Source: Pseudo-nitzschia pungens (Eukaryota; Bacillariophyta; Bacillariophyceae; Bacillariales; Bacillariaceae). Taken from it: a DNA stretch of 64,000 nucleotides. This document shows positions 1 through 10,941 of the stretch, piece after piece. The position numbers and the translations under genes are program-made. The notes under the pieces are model-generated. The model made no database searches and had not been told where the DNA came from. It saw only the letters and a program-made list of their open reading frames with translations. Position 1 is the stretch's first letter; every line of letters starts with the position of its first letter. The stretch covers positions 3,712,501 through 3,776,500 of the forward strand of contig CM074760.1 of assembly GCA_037355855.1 (NCBI GenBank). The letters are read 5' to 3'.

Positions 1-2
1 AT

Positions 3-3000
3 CGTGTTCGAACCTGGAAGGTGCGTGGAGCAACCGGCAAAGGTGAATTCAACATCCAGTATGTTTCACCAGACAGAGAAGATATGATTGATGGCCATTC
101 GTTGGTGGGATCCCTAGAGGGCTCAGTGGTTATGCTTTACCACTATCTGGAAAAGTCAGAAGCTGGTACTCTATCTGCATTTGGTCGTCGCTCCGTCTCA
201 ACCCCAAGAGAATTTGTAATCGATGGTGTTGATGGCAGTGAAGATTTCAAACAGGTCGCTTCCAACACGGGTCACTTTACCATGCGAGGTGGAGCACTAG
301 TTGGTTATCATCTTATGGCCAGTCTACGAAAACGGATGTGGTTATCCATTCAGCACATACAGTTGGGATACACCTTGTTCGACATTATATTCAAGACAGA
401 TCTTCCCCAGGTTCCTGACTACGAAAAGATGGATAAGGAAAAGGTTTCGATGCAGTTTCTCATGGACAGTTGCACTGAGTTGACCGACCGATCCATGTAC
501 ATTTCCCTATTGGCTGATATCTGTTTTGTTTTCCAAACCCTCGATGACATTGAGGGTTTACGCCCCGACTTCATTCGGAAAGAGTGCTTGGGTGATTCTC
601 CGACGACTCTCCCCCTGGCAATGAAGATTCGATCGTCTGCATTCGATGAAGATACCAAGGCACATATTATCTCTCGGTCTTTCAAAGGTTTGGAAGACGA
701 TGTTTCTAGAAAGAGGACAGTCATCTACAACAGCACTCGCCCCAACACTTTATTTCGCTTCCAGACTGTTCGGTATAAGGTATTCAAGTTCTGGTTGGAG
801 TTCACCTCCCAAGCGTCTATGAAGTCAAAGGTTGATAAACTGACGGCTACTTTGCTCTCTGGCAAGAAGCGAAAAGCGCAATCTACTGATCGAACAAGTG
901 GTTCCTCACCCGTGGCATCTGATGATGAACAAAGTACTTCCGTTCATCCAAGTATTGAATTGCCCGAGATTCCATCACCATCCGATGTTATATCTGAGGT
1001 CCCTCTTCCACCGGAGCCAAATGTATTTGTGCCTCCAGACTTGAATGAGGCTATGGACTTTTCGTTTGATGATCTTCTCTCTCCTGTCAACAATTCACGC
1101 TGGGAAGGCCTGTGTCTGGCAGCCCCATCATACTTGAAGCTCAAGCAAGTACAGTCCTCCCTTTTTATCTCTGCCAAGGATAAAATTTACCAGGTGGAAT
1201 ATTCCAATCCAGATTTTTACTCAGCGTGTCGCTTGGTTGACTATGATCATTGGAGAACGATCACCTGCAGCAATTCGTCTACCATCAAGTCAAGCCGGGC
1301 ACACATTAGAGTTTTCTCTGAGGACGTCCAATCTATTGATGAGACCAACGTGGTGGATGTCATCCGAAGGGGATCCAGTATTTTCCATCGATTTAAATCC
1401 TTGTACAGGGGCGATATTGTCAAGCTTTTCAAGTTCATACTCTACTATGGTGGCAAGCCAAGGCAAGGAGATGATATCCGACGCTCAATTGACAATCGAG
1501 TGTTGGAAATTGGAATTCACTGTCAGACTGGTCAACTGTACAATATTGATTCATTCCAGAAAGCAGGAGACGATGCAGCAATTATCAAGCAGACTGTGGC
1601 TTCTCTTATGGATTTTTTGTGGAATATTGGTCAGGAAATCCAGCGGGTTGCTAAGCGACCAGCTATGGGAGGTAATCGGCAGAGAGACAGGATGTTCGGA
1701 CGTCCTTTTCGAGATGCAATGGGAGCAGAGTCGTCACTGTTTCATTGCCTCACCCTGGTGGTTCAGTGTGTCTATCCATTTCCCTGTCAGGGCAAAAAGC
1801 ACAAGGATATACTGAATGACAAACTCTATCCATATTCCCAGACTGTTTGTGGCAACTGGTACTTCACCGATGGTGAAGGATACATCTACCTGTTTCAAAT
1901 TCTGTGTAATTTCAGAGGGGCAGCTTCCTCTGCCTTCCCATACATGGCTCAAGTTCGTCGAATCGTTGAACACATCAAGAAGTACAAGGTAACGCTGAAG
2001 GAAAGATACAACGAAGTTTTCCAACACTACAATGGGTCTGCAGTTCGTCCGATGAGTTTTCTCAGTAACCCATTGGTTTCCGACGACTTTTTCTTGCATC
2101 CATCACTTCCTTGGGAACGTCGAGAACTAGTGAAGGGTTCTGGCTTCTTTGGTGATGTGCTGACATTCCCTGTTGGTCCTTCCCGCATTCTGTCAATGTC
2201 AATGATGATTGATTCTATCTTCCTTGTCAGGGATCAGCTGTCTTTTGATCAAATTTTGGAACTGACTTTCTTCTGTTCTTTCTACAACAACGGATCAATT
2301 GTGCATGCAATCATGTCCAGTATCAGAGATTCTGGCAACGAATTTTCAAGTGGGGAATGTCATCCATGGTACCCGTTTGAGGCAGGTATTGTTAATGTGT
2401 TGGGGAAGGGTTGCTGGCAGGGAGGGATTGAGCCCAGGTTCCAATGCAGCTCCAACACCAAGTGGGAGGTATTTTGCTCCGCCGACTCTGATAAGGATTC
2501 CATCAACCGGAAGTTGTGTAAGGTATTGTACATTGGCTACAACCTTATTTGCTGGATGAATGCGTTGAAGCAATCAGATTTGGTGTATGCCGAGGACATC
2601 CCGTTCCATCTTGTCACAACCAAGATGGGAAGTGTGGTCCAGGATATTCAAGATGTGGCTGCTGATGAATCTTTTGATTTTGGCCGGTTCTATCTGTCAC
2701 AGTGGCTTTCCCTGATCATTGCCTTGGGATTAGCCGATTCCGGATTACATTTGCTTCAGCTTATCCCGCCTGCCAAGGGAACAGCATCTTACGAGCACTT
2801 CCTGAATCCAATACTGGGTGATATGGGTAGCGAGAAAACAGCAGTGCCTATACCTGAATCCAGACTTGATCCTGTGATGAAAATTACGTCACAGGAGCTT
2901 GGTTTCCCCATATATTTCAGGAATGTTATGGAGGTTCTTGGATGTGAGTCCATGGGTCATCGCGAGCTTGGCAAAAATGATGTTTTCTTGAAGGGTGGAA

Positions 3001-3268
3001 CATTATTTGATGTGAACCTACAGTTTGGGAGTCCAATTCACAAGAAATATACGAAGCAGCGGTGGGAATTGACAACGCCTGTTCCACAGGTCTTTCGAAT
3101 TCTTGAGGAAGGGAAATGCAAAGAAATTCGAGAGTAAGTAATCGTTTGTTTGTCAATACTAATGTACAGATTTATATAGATAATTCATCTAACCCTATTC
3201 TTTTATTGTACAGACTGTATTCCAATTTCTCGATCAACATGAATCCTGTCATGGATCAATCTATTTAG
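3..3268 (+). CDS. very large protein of unknown function, partner of a MULE-like transposase (5' partial)
   Basis: I do not recognise this protein. The frame is open from the first bases of the window, so the true start lies to the left; the first in-window ATG is at 84. It reads more than 1,030 codons. A Ser/Pro/acidic low-complexity stretch around residues 290-350 separates two globular parts, and the second half is rich in aromatic and Cys residues. The frame meets a TAA at 3135, but a strong donor (GTAAGT) begins at 3134 and a pyrimidine-rich acceptor ends at 3213. Joining 3133 to 3214 keeps phase and adds 18 residues before a TAG at 3266-3268, so an 80-bp intron is likely. It converges on the transposase gene at 3391-6561 with only about 120 bp between them. 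This suggests, but does not prove, that both belong to one large DNA transposon. Confidence 0.6.
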
Positions 3269-3390
3269 AATATATGAAACTTAATTATTATAGCGTGTTA
3301 GAGTAAGTACTTAGTGAAATTGTTTATGCGCTTATGTATGTTAAACATTACTGATTGTTGGGTGCATTATTTCTGAGTATTGTTTACGTA

Positions 3391-6300
3391 TTACTTTTTG
3401 CACAATGATTGTACACAGAATGAATATTGACGGATACTTTCTTTTCCCTGCCTGATAAACTTTTGGTTCTGTAGCAAGGTACTGTCCGAACTCAGCCTTT
3501 CAGCAGTATTTAATATGTCCGTTGAATGTGTTAAAGCCATCTTCATCACTGGCATGTCTCTCTCTACAACATGACGTGTCTTCCTGCGTTGCTTGAAATC
3601 ATATACAATGTCGGTAATTGATTCCGCTTGGGACAGCATCCTGACTAAATCAGCACTTCCTTCCGACCGAATGAGCTTCGAGCTGGCATTGTGGATGTTC
3701 TTCGACACCAACAACAGAATCTCAATGGCTTCGTCACTGTGATTTGTCGAACGAGAGATTTTTGAGCGCCTCGGCCTATTATTGGGGACAACAGTCTTCA
3801 TGAACTTCATTTCATCGCTCTTTCTATATTGGATATATGCAGCATGGGCACAATATAGTTTCTCGAGGTAAGTGACGCATGATCCTTTGTATACAGTGCT
3901 ATTCTTGTCTCCTTCCCTACGTTTAACCTTGCACAGACTGTGTACTAGTTCAATGTACTGATACCTTTTTGTGCAATCGTTTGGCAAGTTGTCCTTGCCA
4001 TTTAGTGTACACTGATACTGCCGAATCCTTTCTACAGACACGCATTGACCCAAATAGTCTTCTGTATTTACAAACCAAGCTGATTGTTTTTCTGAATACC
4101 GAACATCAATTACTGGATCCACCTTTCTACAGAACTCCGCAAATCTCTTGAAGCTTTTGGACTTCTTGTTGAATACCCTATCTTTGTTGTCCAAAGCGTA
4201 CTGTCTTGAGACAACACTGCGTGTAAGTGACATCATATATATTGCTTTAGGTAACTCATCACATAACATGGTACCCATGTTTTTTCCAACGACGCAGAGA
4301 CCATCGAACTTTGATGATCCTTTCAGTTCAAGTGTTGCTCTCTCATTGGCTTGATTTTGAGGTACGCACCCGGGTATTCCTGATGCTCCAACGTACCAAA
4401 TGTTGAAGTTTGGATGGTCCACATAAGATTTGAAAAATACCCTAACCAATTCCGTTTCTCCTGCCTCTAACCACGCTTGTTTCACAAGTTCAGCGTAAGA
4501 CAAGAACATCGCTTGGGACAAGCATCGATAGAGATTTCGAACATCGGTTGCTGCTACACGTTCAAACCATTTTATATCCTTACAGTGCTTGCTGTAGTCT
4601 CCGTTACCTTTCCCGATCAAGAATTTTTGCTCTATATGTGGGAAGCACTGCGCTGCGATGGTGAATGGAAAAGCGATTAGACATGGTGTTACGAAGACCT
4701 CTGTCCGATCAGAGACAATCATTCCTTTGAAATCTATATCTTTCACCTTGAACAGTGAATTGAGGTATCGTAGAAGCATGTACAGACCCGCCGAAAAGTA
4801 TATTTCTTTCTCCGATGGGCACAGAATGAAAATCAGTGGGCGGTAAGACCTTGTTCCTTTATCGTCAACCGAAAATACACCAAAAGTAAGGACACACCAG
4901 TCGTTTGAAATTGATCCGTGAAATCCATCGACAGACGCTGTCACCCTGTATCCGAGGTTCTTGCAAGCCAGGATGTTACCAAGCAAGGTAAGTGACAAGA
5001 AACAAATGATTTTGTCCCAGACTTGATTGTCTCCTTTTAGTTTCTGACCCTGGAGTTTCTCAATATGTTTCAATAGGTTTTTCTCGGAATTGCTAGCTTG
5101 TTCTTGGTTAGGTGGACTGCCGTCATCCAGTACAGTCATCATATTATATGCTTCGGAATGTGCTGATGTTACACCCTCAGTTGGTATAACTTGCAGGTAC
5201 CCTTTTTCAAATAGAACGGAGCCCCATTTTTTCAAGTCCTTGTACGAGTTAACGTTCGCGTTTGCATTTGGTGGTATGCTGAATTTGTACTTTCTTTTTG
5301 TTTCCACAACATCTGACAGGTCTGTTATATGGATTGTTTTTGTACCTTCTGTTCTTTCTTTGCAGTGTTGCCGTTTAATGCTTCCGATTAATTTTTCTCT
5401 GGTTCGGAGACGGAGCTCGGGTGATGAAACTGAATGACTTTCTTCCGCTACTAGTTGTTTCAATGTTTCACCAGCAAGAACGGACGGTTGTAGCTTGGGT
5501 TTGTCGGTCATGATGTTGTTCAGAACTATCTTGTCCGATGCCAACAGACCACGGTCTTTTCTAGTGTAAGCACTACATTCGCATGTTCTGTCGACGTTAA
5601 CCTTCAGCGCAAACCTTTCACCACGTCTGTCCTCCACATGAGCACGACATTTGCCTCTGGTCTTAGAGGTAATGTAACATTGGTACTCATAAGTAGTCCC
5701 AGGTGGTAAGTACTTTCTGTTCTTCTTAGAGGACCGTTGACATAGGGTTGGATACTTTGTGTTCATGTAAGCAACGGCCTCTAACTTGGAATCGAATCTC
5801 GTGGCGTTCGCTGTTTTCCAGTTGAAATTCTTTCTTTTGGGGGATTTAGGTACTATCTTCTGTTTCAACGTGTCCCTTCCGGTTGCAGATGATCCTGTGG
5901 TTGGACACGTTGCGGAAATACTGATAACTGATGTTTCTTTGGACGGGTTGCTGTCAGTAGTAGTGGAGTTGTTTGATTCTTTACACTGATTGCTCGTTTC
6001 CATTGGTACAGTTGTCGTTTCGTTCGTTCTAGTAGCCATTGGCGGAGGTTTCTTTCTGGCTTCGGAGTTGATAGATGTACTGCCGGAATGTTGAACTTCA
6101 TTGATTTGGTAAGTTGTCTGTGGTGAGGTGATTGACTGGAACAAGGATGACCTTTTTCGAGGCAACAATAAACCATGACTTGATGGCAACATGTGTGCAA
6201 TGTGATTAGATTTATTCTTTGACTTGATGTAGGATGCAGAAAGCTTGTTCTTCAAATTCTGTTTCTCCTGTTGGTCGACCGAAAGTTTGTCAACAACTCT

Positions 6301-6561
6301 GAAACGTTCTTCAAGCAGCAACTGGCCTGGCGATTTGTTGTGATTGTCTTGTCGACTATTGGTTTTCTCCGAATCGACAGCTAGGGAGAGAAACATGCCA
6401 GCCGTTTGGGGCGACAAGTCACCGGTTTCCACAAACAGTGATCTGGCCGCATTCCACCCGATGGAGTTGGCAGGGGGTGATTGGTTGCTAGACAATGAGC
6501 GGTGAATTTGCTTTGTCGTTGTTGTACCCTTAGAGGAACGCTTCGGTGTGACCGGTGACAT
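3391..6561 (-). CDS. MULE-like (Mutator superfamily) transposase
   Basis: Likely DDE transposase of a Mutator-like DNA transposon, about 1,056 residues from the ATG at 6561; the frame extends upstream to 6765 but without a better ATG. The first 300 residues are Ser/Thr/Lys-rich. A basic Cys/His-containing region follows (about 285-360) that may bind DNA. Candidate catalytic residues are D545 (in VDGFHGS), D618 (in IVSDRTE) and E740 (in QANERAT). The spacings of 73 and 122, with a C-x2-H between the second D and E (CFPH), fit the MULE pattern. Near the C-terminus, a Cys followed by CAH resembles a degenerate SWIM finger. The frame is uninterrupted, so the gene may be active or recently active. 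The family assignment rests on motif reading only. Confidence 0.65.
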   Translation of the reverse strand: MSPVTPKRSSKGTTTTKQIHRSLSSNQSPPANSIGWNAARSLFVETGDLSPQTAGMFLSLAVDSEKTNSRQDNHNKSPGQLLLEERFRVVDKLSVDQQEKQNLKNKLSASYIKSKNKSNHIAHMLPSSHGLLLPRKRSSLFQSITSPQTTYQINEVQHSGSTSINSEARKKPPPMATRTNETTTVPMETSNQCKESNNSTTTDSNPSKETSVISISATCPTTGSSATGRDTLKQKIVPKSPKRKNFNWKTANATRFDSKLEAVAYMNTKYPTLCQRSSKKNRKYLPPGTTYEYQCYITSKTRGKCRAHVEDRRGERFALKVNVDRTCECSAYTRKDRGLLASDKIVLNNIMTDKPKLQPSVLAGETLKQLVAEESHSVSSPELRLRTREKLIGSIKRQHCKERTEGTKTIHITDLSDVVETKRKYKFSIPPNANANVNSYKDLKKWGSVLFEKGYLQVIPTEGVTSAHSEAYNMMTVLDDGSPPNQEQASNSEKNLLKHIEKLQGQKLKGDNQVWDKIICFLSLTLLGNILACKNLGYRVTASVDGFHGSISNDWCVLTFGVFSVDDKGTRSYRPLIFILCPSEKEIYFSAGLYMLLRYLNSLFKVKDIDFKGMIVSDRTEVFVTPCLIAFPFTIAAQCFPHIEQKFLIGKGNGDYSKHCKDIKWFERVAATDVRNLYRCLSQAMFLSYAELVKQAWLEAGETELVRVFFKSYVDHPNFNIWYVGASGIPGCVPQNQANERATLELKGSSKFDGLCVVGKNMGTMLCDELPKAIYMMSLTRSVVSRQYALDNKDRVFNKKSKSFKRFAEFCRKVDPVIDVRYSEKQSAWFVNTEDYLGQCVSVERIRQYQCTLNGKDNLPNDCTKRYQYIELVHSLCKVKRREGDKNSTVYKGSCVTYLEKLYCAHAAYIQYRKSDEMKFMKTVVPNNRPRRSKISRSTNHSDEAIEILLLVSKNIHNASSKLIRSEGSADLVRMLSQAESITDIVYDFKQRRKTRHVVERDMPVMKMALTHSTDILNTAERLSSDSTLLQNQKFIRQGKESIRQYSFCVQSLCKK

Positions 6562-7368
6562 GTTGAGGTAAGACTGTTTTTGGGAAAAGATGGTTTTATC
6601 AAAGCTGACTATTAATTTGTGATAAGAAACCAGTCCCAACAGGATGACTGGTTGCTGAATGATTGCAAATCTAACGGATATAGGCTGATCAATGTGAATC
6701 GTGTTGCAATCCATTCGGACACAGGTCCGCGTGGAACTGAAGACAAAATAGTTGATGTGTCCCAATATTTTGACGTGCGGGCGTTGAATCAGATTGGCAC
6801 CGCCATTGATGTCGATTGAATCTTGTTACTGGTGAGCAATGAATCAAATTATTGGCGCGTAATCTTGTCACGGGTGAGCTATGAATGTAATTGTTGGCGC
6901 CTTTTTAGCTGAGCTAATATTGTAGCAGTGGCGCCATATTAGCTGAGCTAATATTGTAGCAACCAGAGTAGACGGGATCCGTTGAAAATATTGTTATGGT
7001 TCGCTAGCATACTCGATGACAATTGTTAATAAATGAATGAAATATCAAAACTGGCTGATTGCGGACAACATTTGGCGGTGAAAATGTTGAGGTTGAAAAT
7101 TCCGTATTTCTTGTCGGAAGGGCTTACATCTGAATAGATAGAAGATGCCTGATCTGGGAATTAATGGTATCTATCATGGATAGAGCATCATCCACACCTC
7201 CACGGTAGCTCCAAATAAGATATTTGATAAAGTTGGATTCTGTCATTTTTTGTGAACGATATTTGTTTGAACAGAATGTCTAGTGTAAGTGACTATGAAC
7301 CGATGGAATGATTTATATTGAGGTGGACTTCTAGGAGTAAAGATGGAAAGTAAAACAGAATCCTAACG
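6562..7368. other. upstream region of the transposase gene, no gene seen
   Basis: This 800-bp stretch has no convincing coding frame apart from an ATG-less extension of the transposase frame to 6765. It contains a degenerate tandem repeat at 6826-6961, listed separately. No terminal inverted repeat partner can be found because the putative transposon leaves the window on the left. Confidence 0.5.
6826..6961. repeat. degenerate tandem repeats upstream of the transposase
   Basis: Two copies of a 23-bp unit starting TTAGCTGAGCTAATATTG lie at 6905-6927 and 6939-6961, each just after a GGCGCC block. Immediately upstream, two longer related units share GGTGAGCNATGAATNNAATT followed by a GGCGC block. 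Such arrays next to transposase genes often lie in subterminal regions where the transposase binds; that role is inference. Confidence 0.6.
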
Positions 7369-7778
7369 ATGTTTGCACCAATTGTTTGTCATTATTTTGA
7401 ACAGATCGATGGAAGTTTAGACCATTCCCCCGTTCTGCGGAGATCATCCCGGGAGGTGAGAACTCCGGTTAACTACTCGCCTGGAATATACAAAAGCGCC
7501 AGATCGTGGATGGATACGAACAATACTCCGGTTAGTCATATTCTTGGTATAGATTATGGAATGGAACACTACAACACGACTTGTCGTAGAAAGGTTGAGT
7601 TTGACTCGGTAGAGAGCAGTGAATCAAGATATGAGAACAAAGACCTCCAAAACGAACAACAGGATGAAGGAAACGCAACCGATCATGGCCAAGAATACGA
7701 CAGTGATGCCACCATTGCCATGACTGCAACTGGAACCGAAGACGATGACAACTCAACAGATGATGAAGGTACAAGAGA

Positions 7779-7783
7779 GGGAG
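7779..7783 (+). repeat. target-site duplication, left copy (GGGAG)
   Basis: The five bases directly before the 5' LTR are identical to those directly after the 3' LTR (15856-15860), marking one integration event for the whole 8-kb composite element. Confidence 0.85.
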
Positions 7784-7972
7784 TGCCGTGCACCAAAATA
7801 CAGTCACGAGCGCACACGGGACTGGATTAAGGATAAGGATAAAAACAATCGGTGAGTCGACAGAATCGCTGATTCGGAGGGCTCTTAGAACTGTAGCAAA
7901 TGGACTAATCAATAGAACTCACAATTTGCATATCACTACTATTCTAATCACTAGTAGACCCGGGGTATGGCA
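7784..7972 (+). repeat. 5' LTR (LTR1)
   Basis: The 189-bp long terminal repeat starts TGCCGTGCACC and ends GGGGTATGGCA. It matches the 3' LTR at 15667-15855 except for one base. It should carry the promoter and polyadenylation signals, but no clear TATA box was identified. Confidence 0.92.
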
Positions 7973-8708
7973 TGATTTTAAAATCAAGCTGAGTGCTGAT
8001 GACCATGAGCAGAAAGAGATCGATCGGTCAAGGCGCCGACGAGATCGAAAGACTGCCGGAAAAAATGGAGGCACAGAGAAGCAAAACAGGGAGAAGGATA
8101 TCCAGTGTCTGCAGCACAAGGAAGACCGACCCCAGCAACTGTTAGCGCTCAAAGAAGGGAGCAACAGCAGCAACAGAGACACCTAAGTACCTAAACAGGA
8201 CCATGGTCGACAACAGGAAATAATCGAAAAACTCGAAAATACACACTGAAAAAGTGACACATAAATCAGTGAATGGACTAATTGGACCAACTCTGAGTGG
8301 ATGGACAGACCGAAAAGGGTATGCCAACCAAAACCAAAATATACAGATATCCGGAAAGGTATACATCAAATACTCAAACACCACTAATCCCACGGGACAA
8401 CGAGAAGTGGGACCGGCCCGGTGACAGCTTAATAAAGAAGCAACGCCGGACAACCACGGGAATCGAATCCCACGAAATAAAAACAGAAACAACTCCGGAG
8501 AACCACAGGATTCCCGTGAGCTAAAGAGAGAAACAACTCCCACCACTGTACTAGCCTGGGAGAAAAATCAGTTACAACACGGGGTATCGCGTGGAAGTGA
8601 ACCTCAGAGGGAAAAACTGGAGCAATCACTTTTTGCTCATTTCCACCCCAAATAACAACTTACAGAAATACTGTAACTAAACTAAACTAAAATAAAAACT
8701 GATTAACC
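7973..8708 (+). other. retroelement leader 1 with putative primer-binding region
   Basis: This is the non-coding 736-bp stretch between LTR1 and gag copy 1, and it is closely similar to leader 2. Just inside the LTR is a perfect 12-bp palindrome, GATTTTAAAATC (7974-7985), where a primer-binding site is expected. No standard complement to a tRNA 3' end is evident. Short ORFs here have no protein character. Confidence 0.7.
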
Positions 8709-10015
8709 ATGGCGACCAAAGGAACCAAACTGAAACCTTTCAACATCACACGGGAGGACTGGCCGGAAGACGCCACCACCGTAAAGATGAATGTAGACAG
8801 CGAACAAGGTGGAATCGCATTCAGCGACTACCTGAAGGTTCTCAATGGTACTGAAAGACCAGAACTCTTCCTTATCTGGAAGAGAGACTTTGACCAGAAA
8901 ATTGCTGGCAATGACAAACTCCACGGAGACCAGAAATTGGAGGTTCTACAGAGAATTCTCTCTACTGAGGCACTCGCACTTGTCCAGCGAACGCTCGCTC
9001 GGACCTACTTGGCCGAACCAACCCACAAGGTCCATCACACCAGACACGTACAGAAAAAGATCCAAGAGATCGAACGAAGGGACCAAGCAAACATCCTGCT
9101 ATCAATGGGGCGAGACGCCACCGAAACTCCCACGGGAGCCTCCAAGGAGACGGCAAAGGAGAAATCTCCAAACGCCGACAAAACCGACACAGCCACGGCG
9201 AGATCGGACAAAGAATCGGAGACCGACAACCTCGAGTCCCCAATCCCAAAGAAAAAGGTCGGAAGCGCCCTCACCCAGTACTACCAATCCCAGGAGTACA
9301 GGAAGGATATCTTGGAGGAGTGCATGCATGTCCTCAAGCTCAAAATCTTTGGCAATGACCAACACGGCAAGCGCTCGTATATCGTCCTCCGACGATTCAT
9401 GCGAGGCATGCGCGTGGACCTCAAACATGGCATTAGAGCCTGGGCCAATCGAATGGCCGAACTCCAAAGCTATCTCCCAGAATGCCTCTGGGAATGTGGC
9501 AGTGACCAAATAGAAACACCAAGAAGTTTCACCCAAGGAGAAATGAAGGAAATATTGGATTCCAACATGACCCACTCCCAACGCGAAAAGTTGGAACACA
9601 TTGGAGGGACCTCTACACCCAATCCTTTAACACCACTATCGACAAGCTCGAAAATTTGGAAACCACCATCCGGAAGGAGGCAATACTCCAACAACGCATC
9701 ACCGACCTCGAAAAGAAGAATGGCGTCGCCAAGAAGACTCCCAAGGCCGCCTCTGGGGGAGGAAACCACCACGGGAAGTCCCCTGGCAAAAAGAAGCGAC
9801 CTGTGGAAGGCAGCAACAAGCAGCTATGCAAGACCTGTGGCAAGGTCCATGCCGGCAAATGCTGGAAACTAACCGGTGGTCCCTCCAAGAAGGGGAAGTT
9901 CGACCGGGAAACCATCAACCTGCTCAAGGAGCACTTTGTGGCAAAAGAACAAGACTCAGACACTGAGCAACACTCCAAACCCCACTGGGGAAGGAACCTA
10001 TCGAACCACGAGTAC
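8709..10015 (+). pseudogene. gag copy 1, frameshifted and truncated
   Basis: This copy is closely similar to the intact gag at 10942-12381 from its ATG onward. A one-base deletion around 9602-9607 shifts the frame, so the first ORF stops at 9872, while the zinc-knuckle region continues in another frame from about 9656. The homology ends exactly where the internal LTR2 begins, so the last 46 codons of gag and all of pol are missing. The product, if made, would keep the capsid-like part but lose the Cys-His nucleic-acid-binding motif. Confidence 0.85.
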
Positions 10016-10206
10016 TGCCGTGCACCGGAATACAGTCACGAGCCCACTCGGGACTGGCTTAAGGATAAGGATGAATTACGATTAGCGAGCGTCCGTATCG
10101 CCAACAGGGAGACGGTCTCTCAATCCGATAGCAATAGACTAATTGATAGAGCTCACAATTTGCATATCACTACTATTCTATTCACTAGTAGACCCGGGGT
10201 ATGGCA
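10016..10206 (+). repeat. internal LTR (LTR2), diverged
   Basis: This is a complete 191-bp LTR with the same TGCCGTGCACC start and GGGGTATGGCA end as the outer LTRs, but many substitutions in the middle third. It lies directly against truncated gag copy 1 and is followed by its own leader, so it is the 5' LTR of a formerly separate element. Its divergence contrasts with the one-base difference between the outer LTRs. Confidence 0.9.
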
Positions 10207-10941
10207 TGATTTTAAAATCTAGCTGAGCGCTGATGACCATGAGCAGAAAGGTACCGATCGGCCAAGGCGCCGACGGGACCGAAAGACTGCCAAAAATGGA
10301 GGCGCAGAGAAGCAAAACAGGGAGAAGGATATCCAGTGTCTGCAGCACAAGGAAGACCGACCCCAGCAGCCGTTGGCACCCAAAGAAGGGAGCAACAGCA
10401 GCAACAGAGACACCTGAGTACCTGAACAGGACCATGGTCGACAAAAGAAATAATCGAATAAAATGAGTGTCGAAAAAGTGACACATAATCCAGTGAGTGG
10501 ACTAATTGGACCAACACTGAGTGGATGGACAGACCGAACAGGGATGCCAACCACAACCGAAATATACGGATATCCGGAAAGGTATATAATGAATACCCAA
10601 GCACCACCAATCCCACGGGAAACGGGAAGTGGGACCGGCCCGGTGATTGCTTAACAGGGAAGCAACGCCGGAGAACCACGGGAATCGAATCCCACAAAAT
10701 AAAAACAGAAACAACTCCGGAGAACCACAGGATTCCCGGGAACCAAAGAGAGAAACAACTCCCACCATCACGATGGTTGGAAACAAAATCAGTTACAACA
10801 CGAGTTATCGCGTGGAAATCAAATCTAGTAGCAAAAACTGCAAAATCTGGAGCAGTCACTCTTGCTCATTTCCACACTAAAATTAGCAGATAACAAAAAT
10901 AAAGTAACTAAACCAAATAAAGTAAATAAAACTGATTAACC
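10207..10941 (+). other. retroelement leader 2
   Basis: The 735-bp non-coding leader between LTR2 and gag copy 2 is similar along its length to leader 1, with scattered substitutions and small indels. The 12-bp palindrome GATTTTAAAATC recurs at 10208-10219 just inside the LTR. This conservation in both copies favours a role in priming or packaging, which is inference. Confidence 0.7.

Noticed and set aside
9656..10222. independent 188-codon gene
   Set aside because: It is the 3' part of gag copy 1 in the shifted frame, continuing into LTR2.
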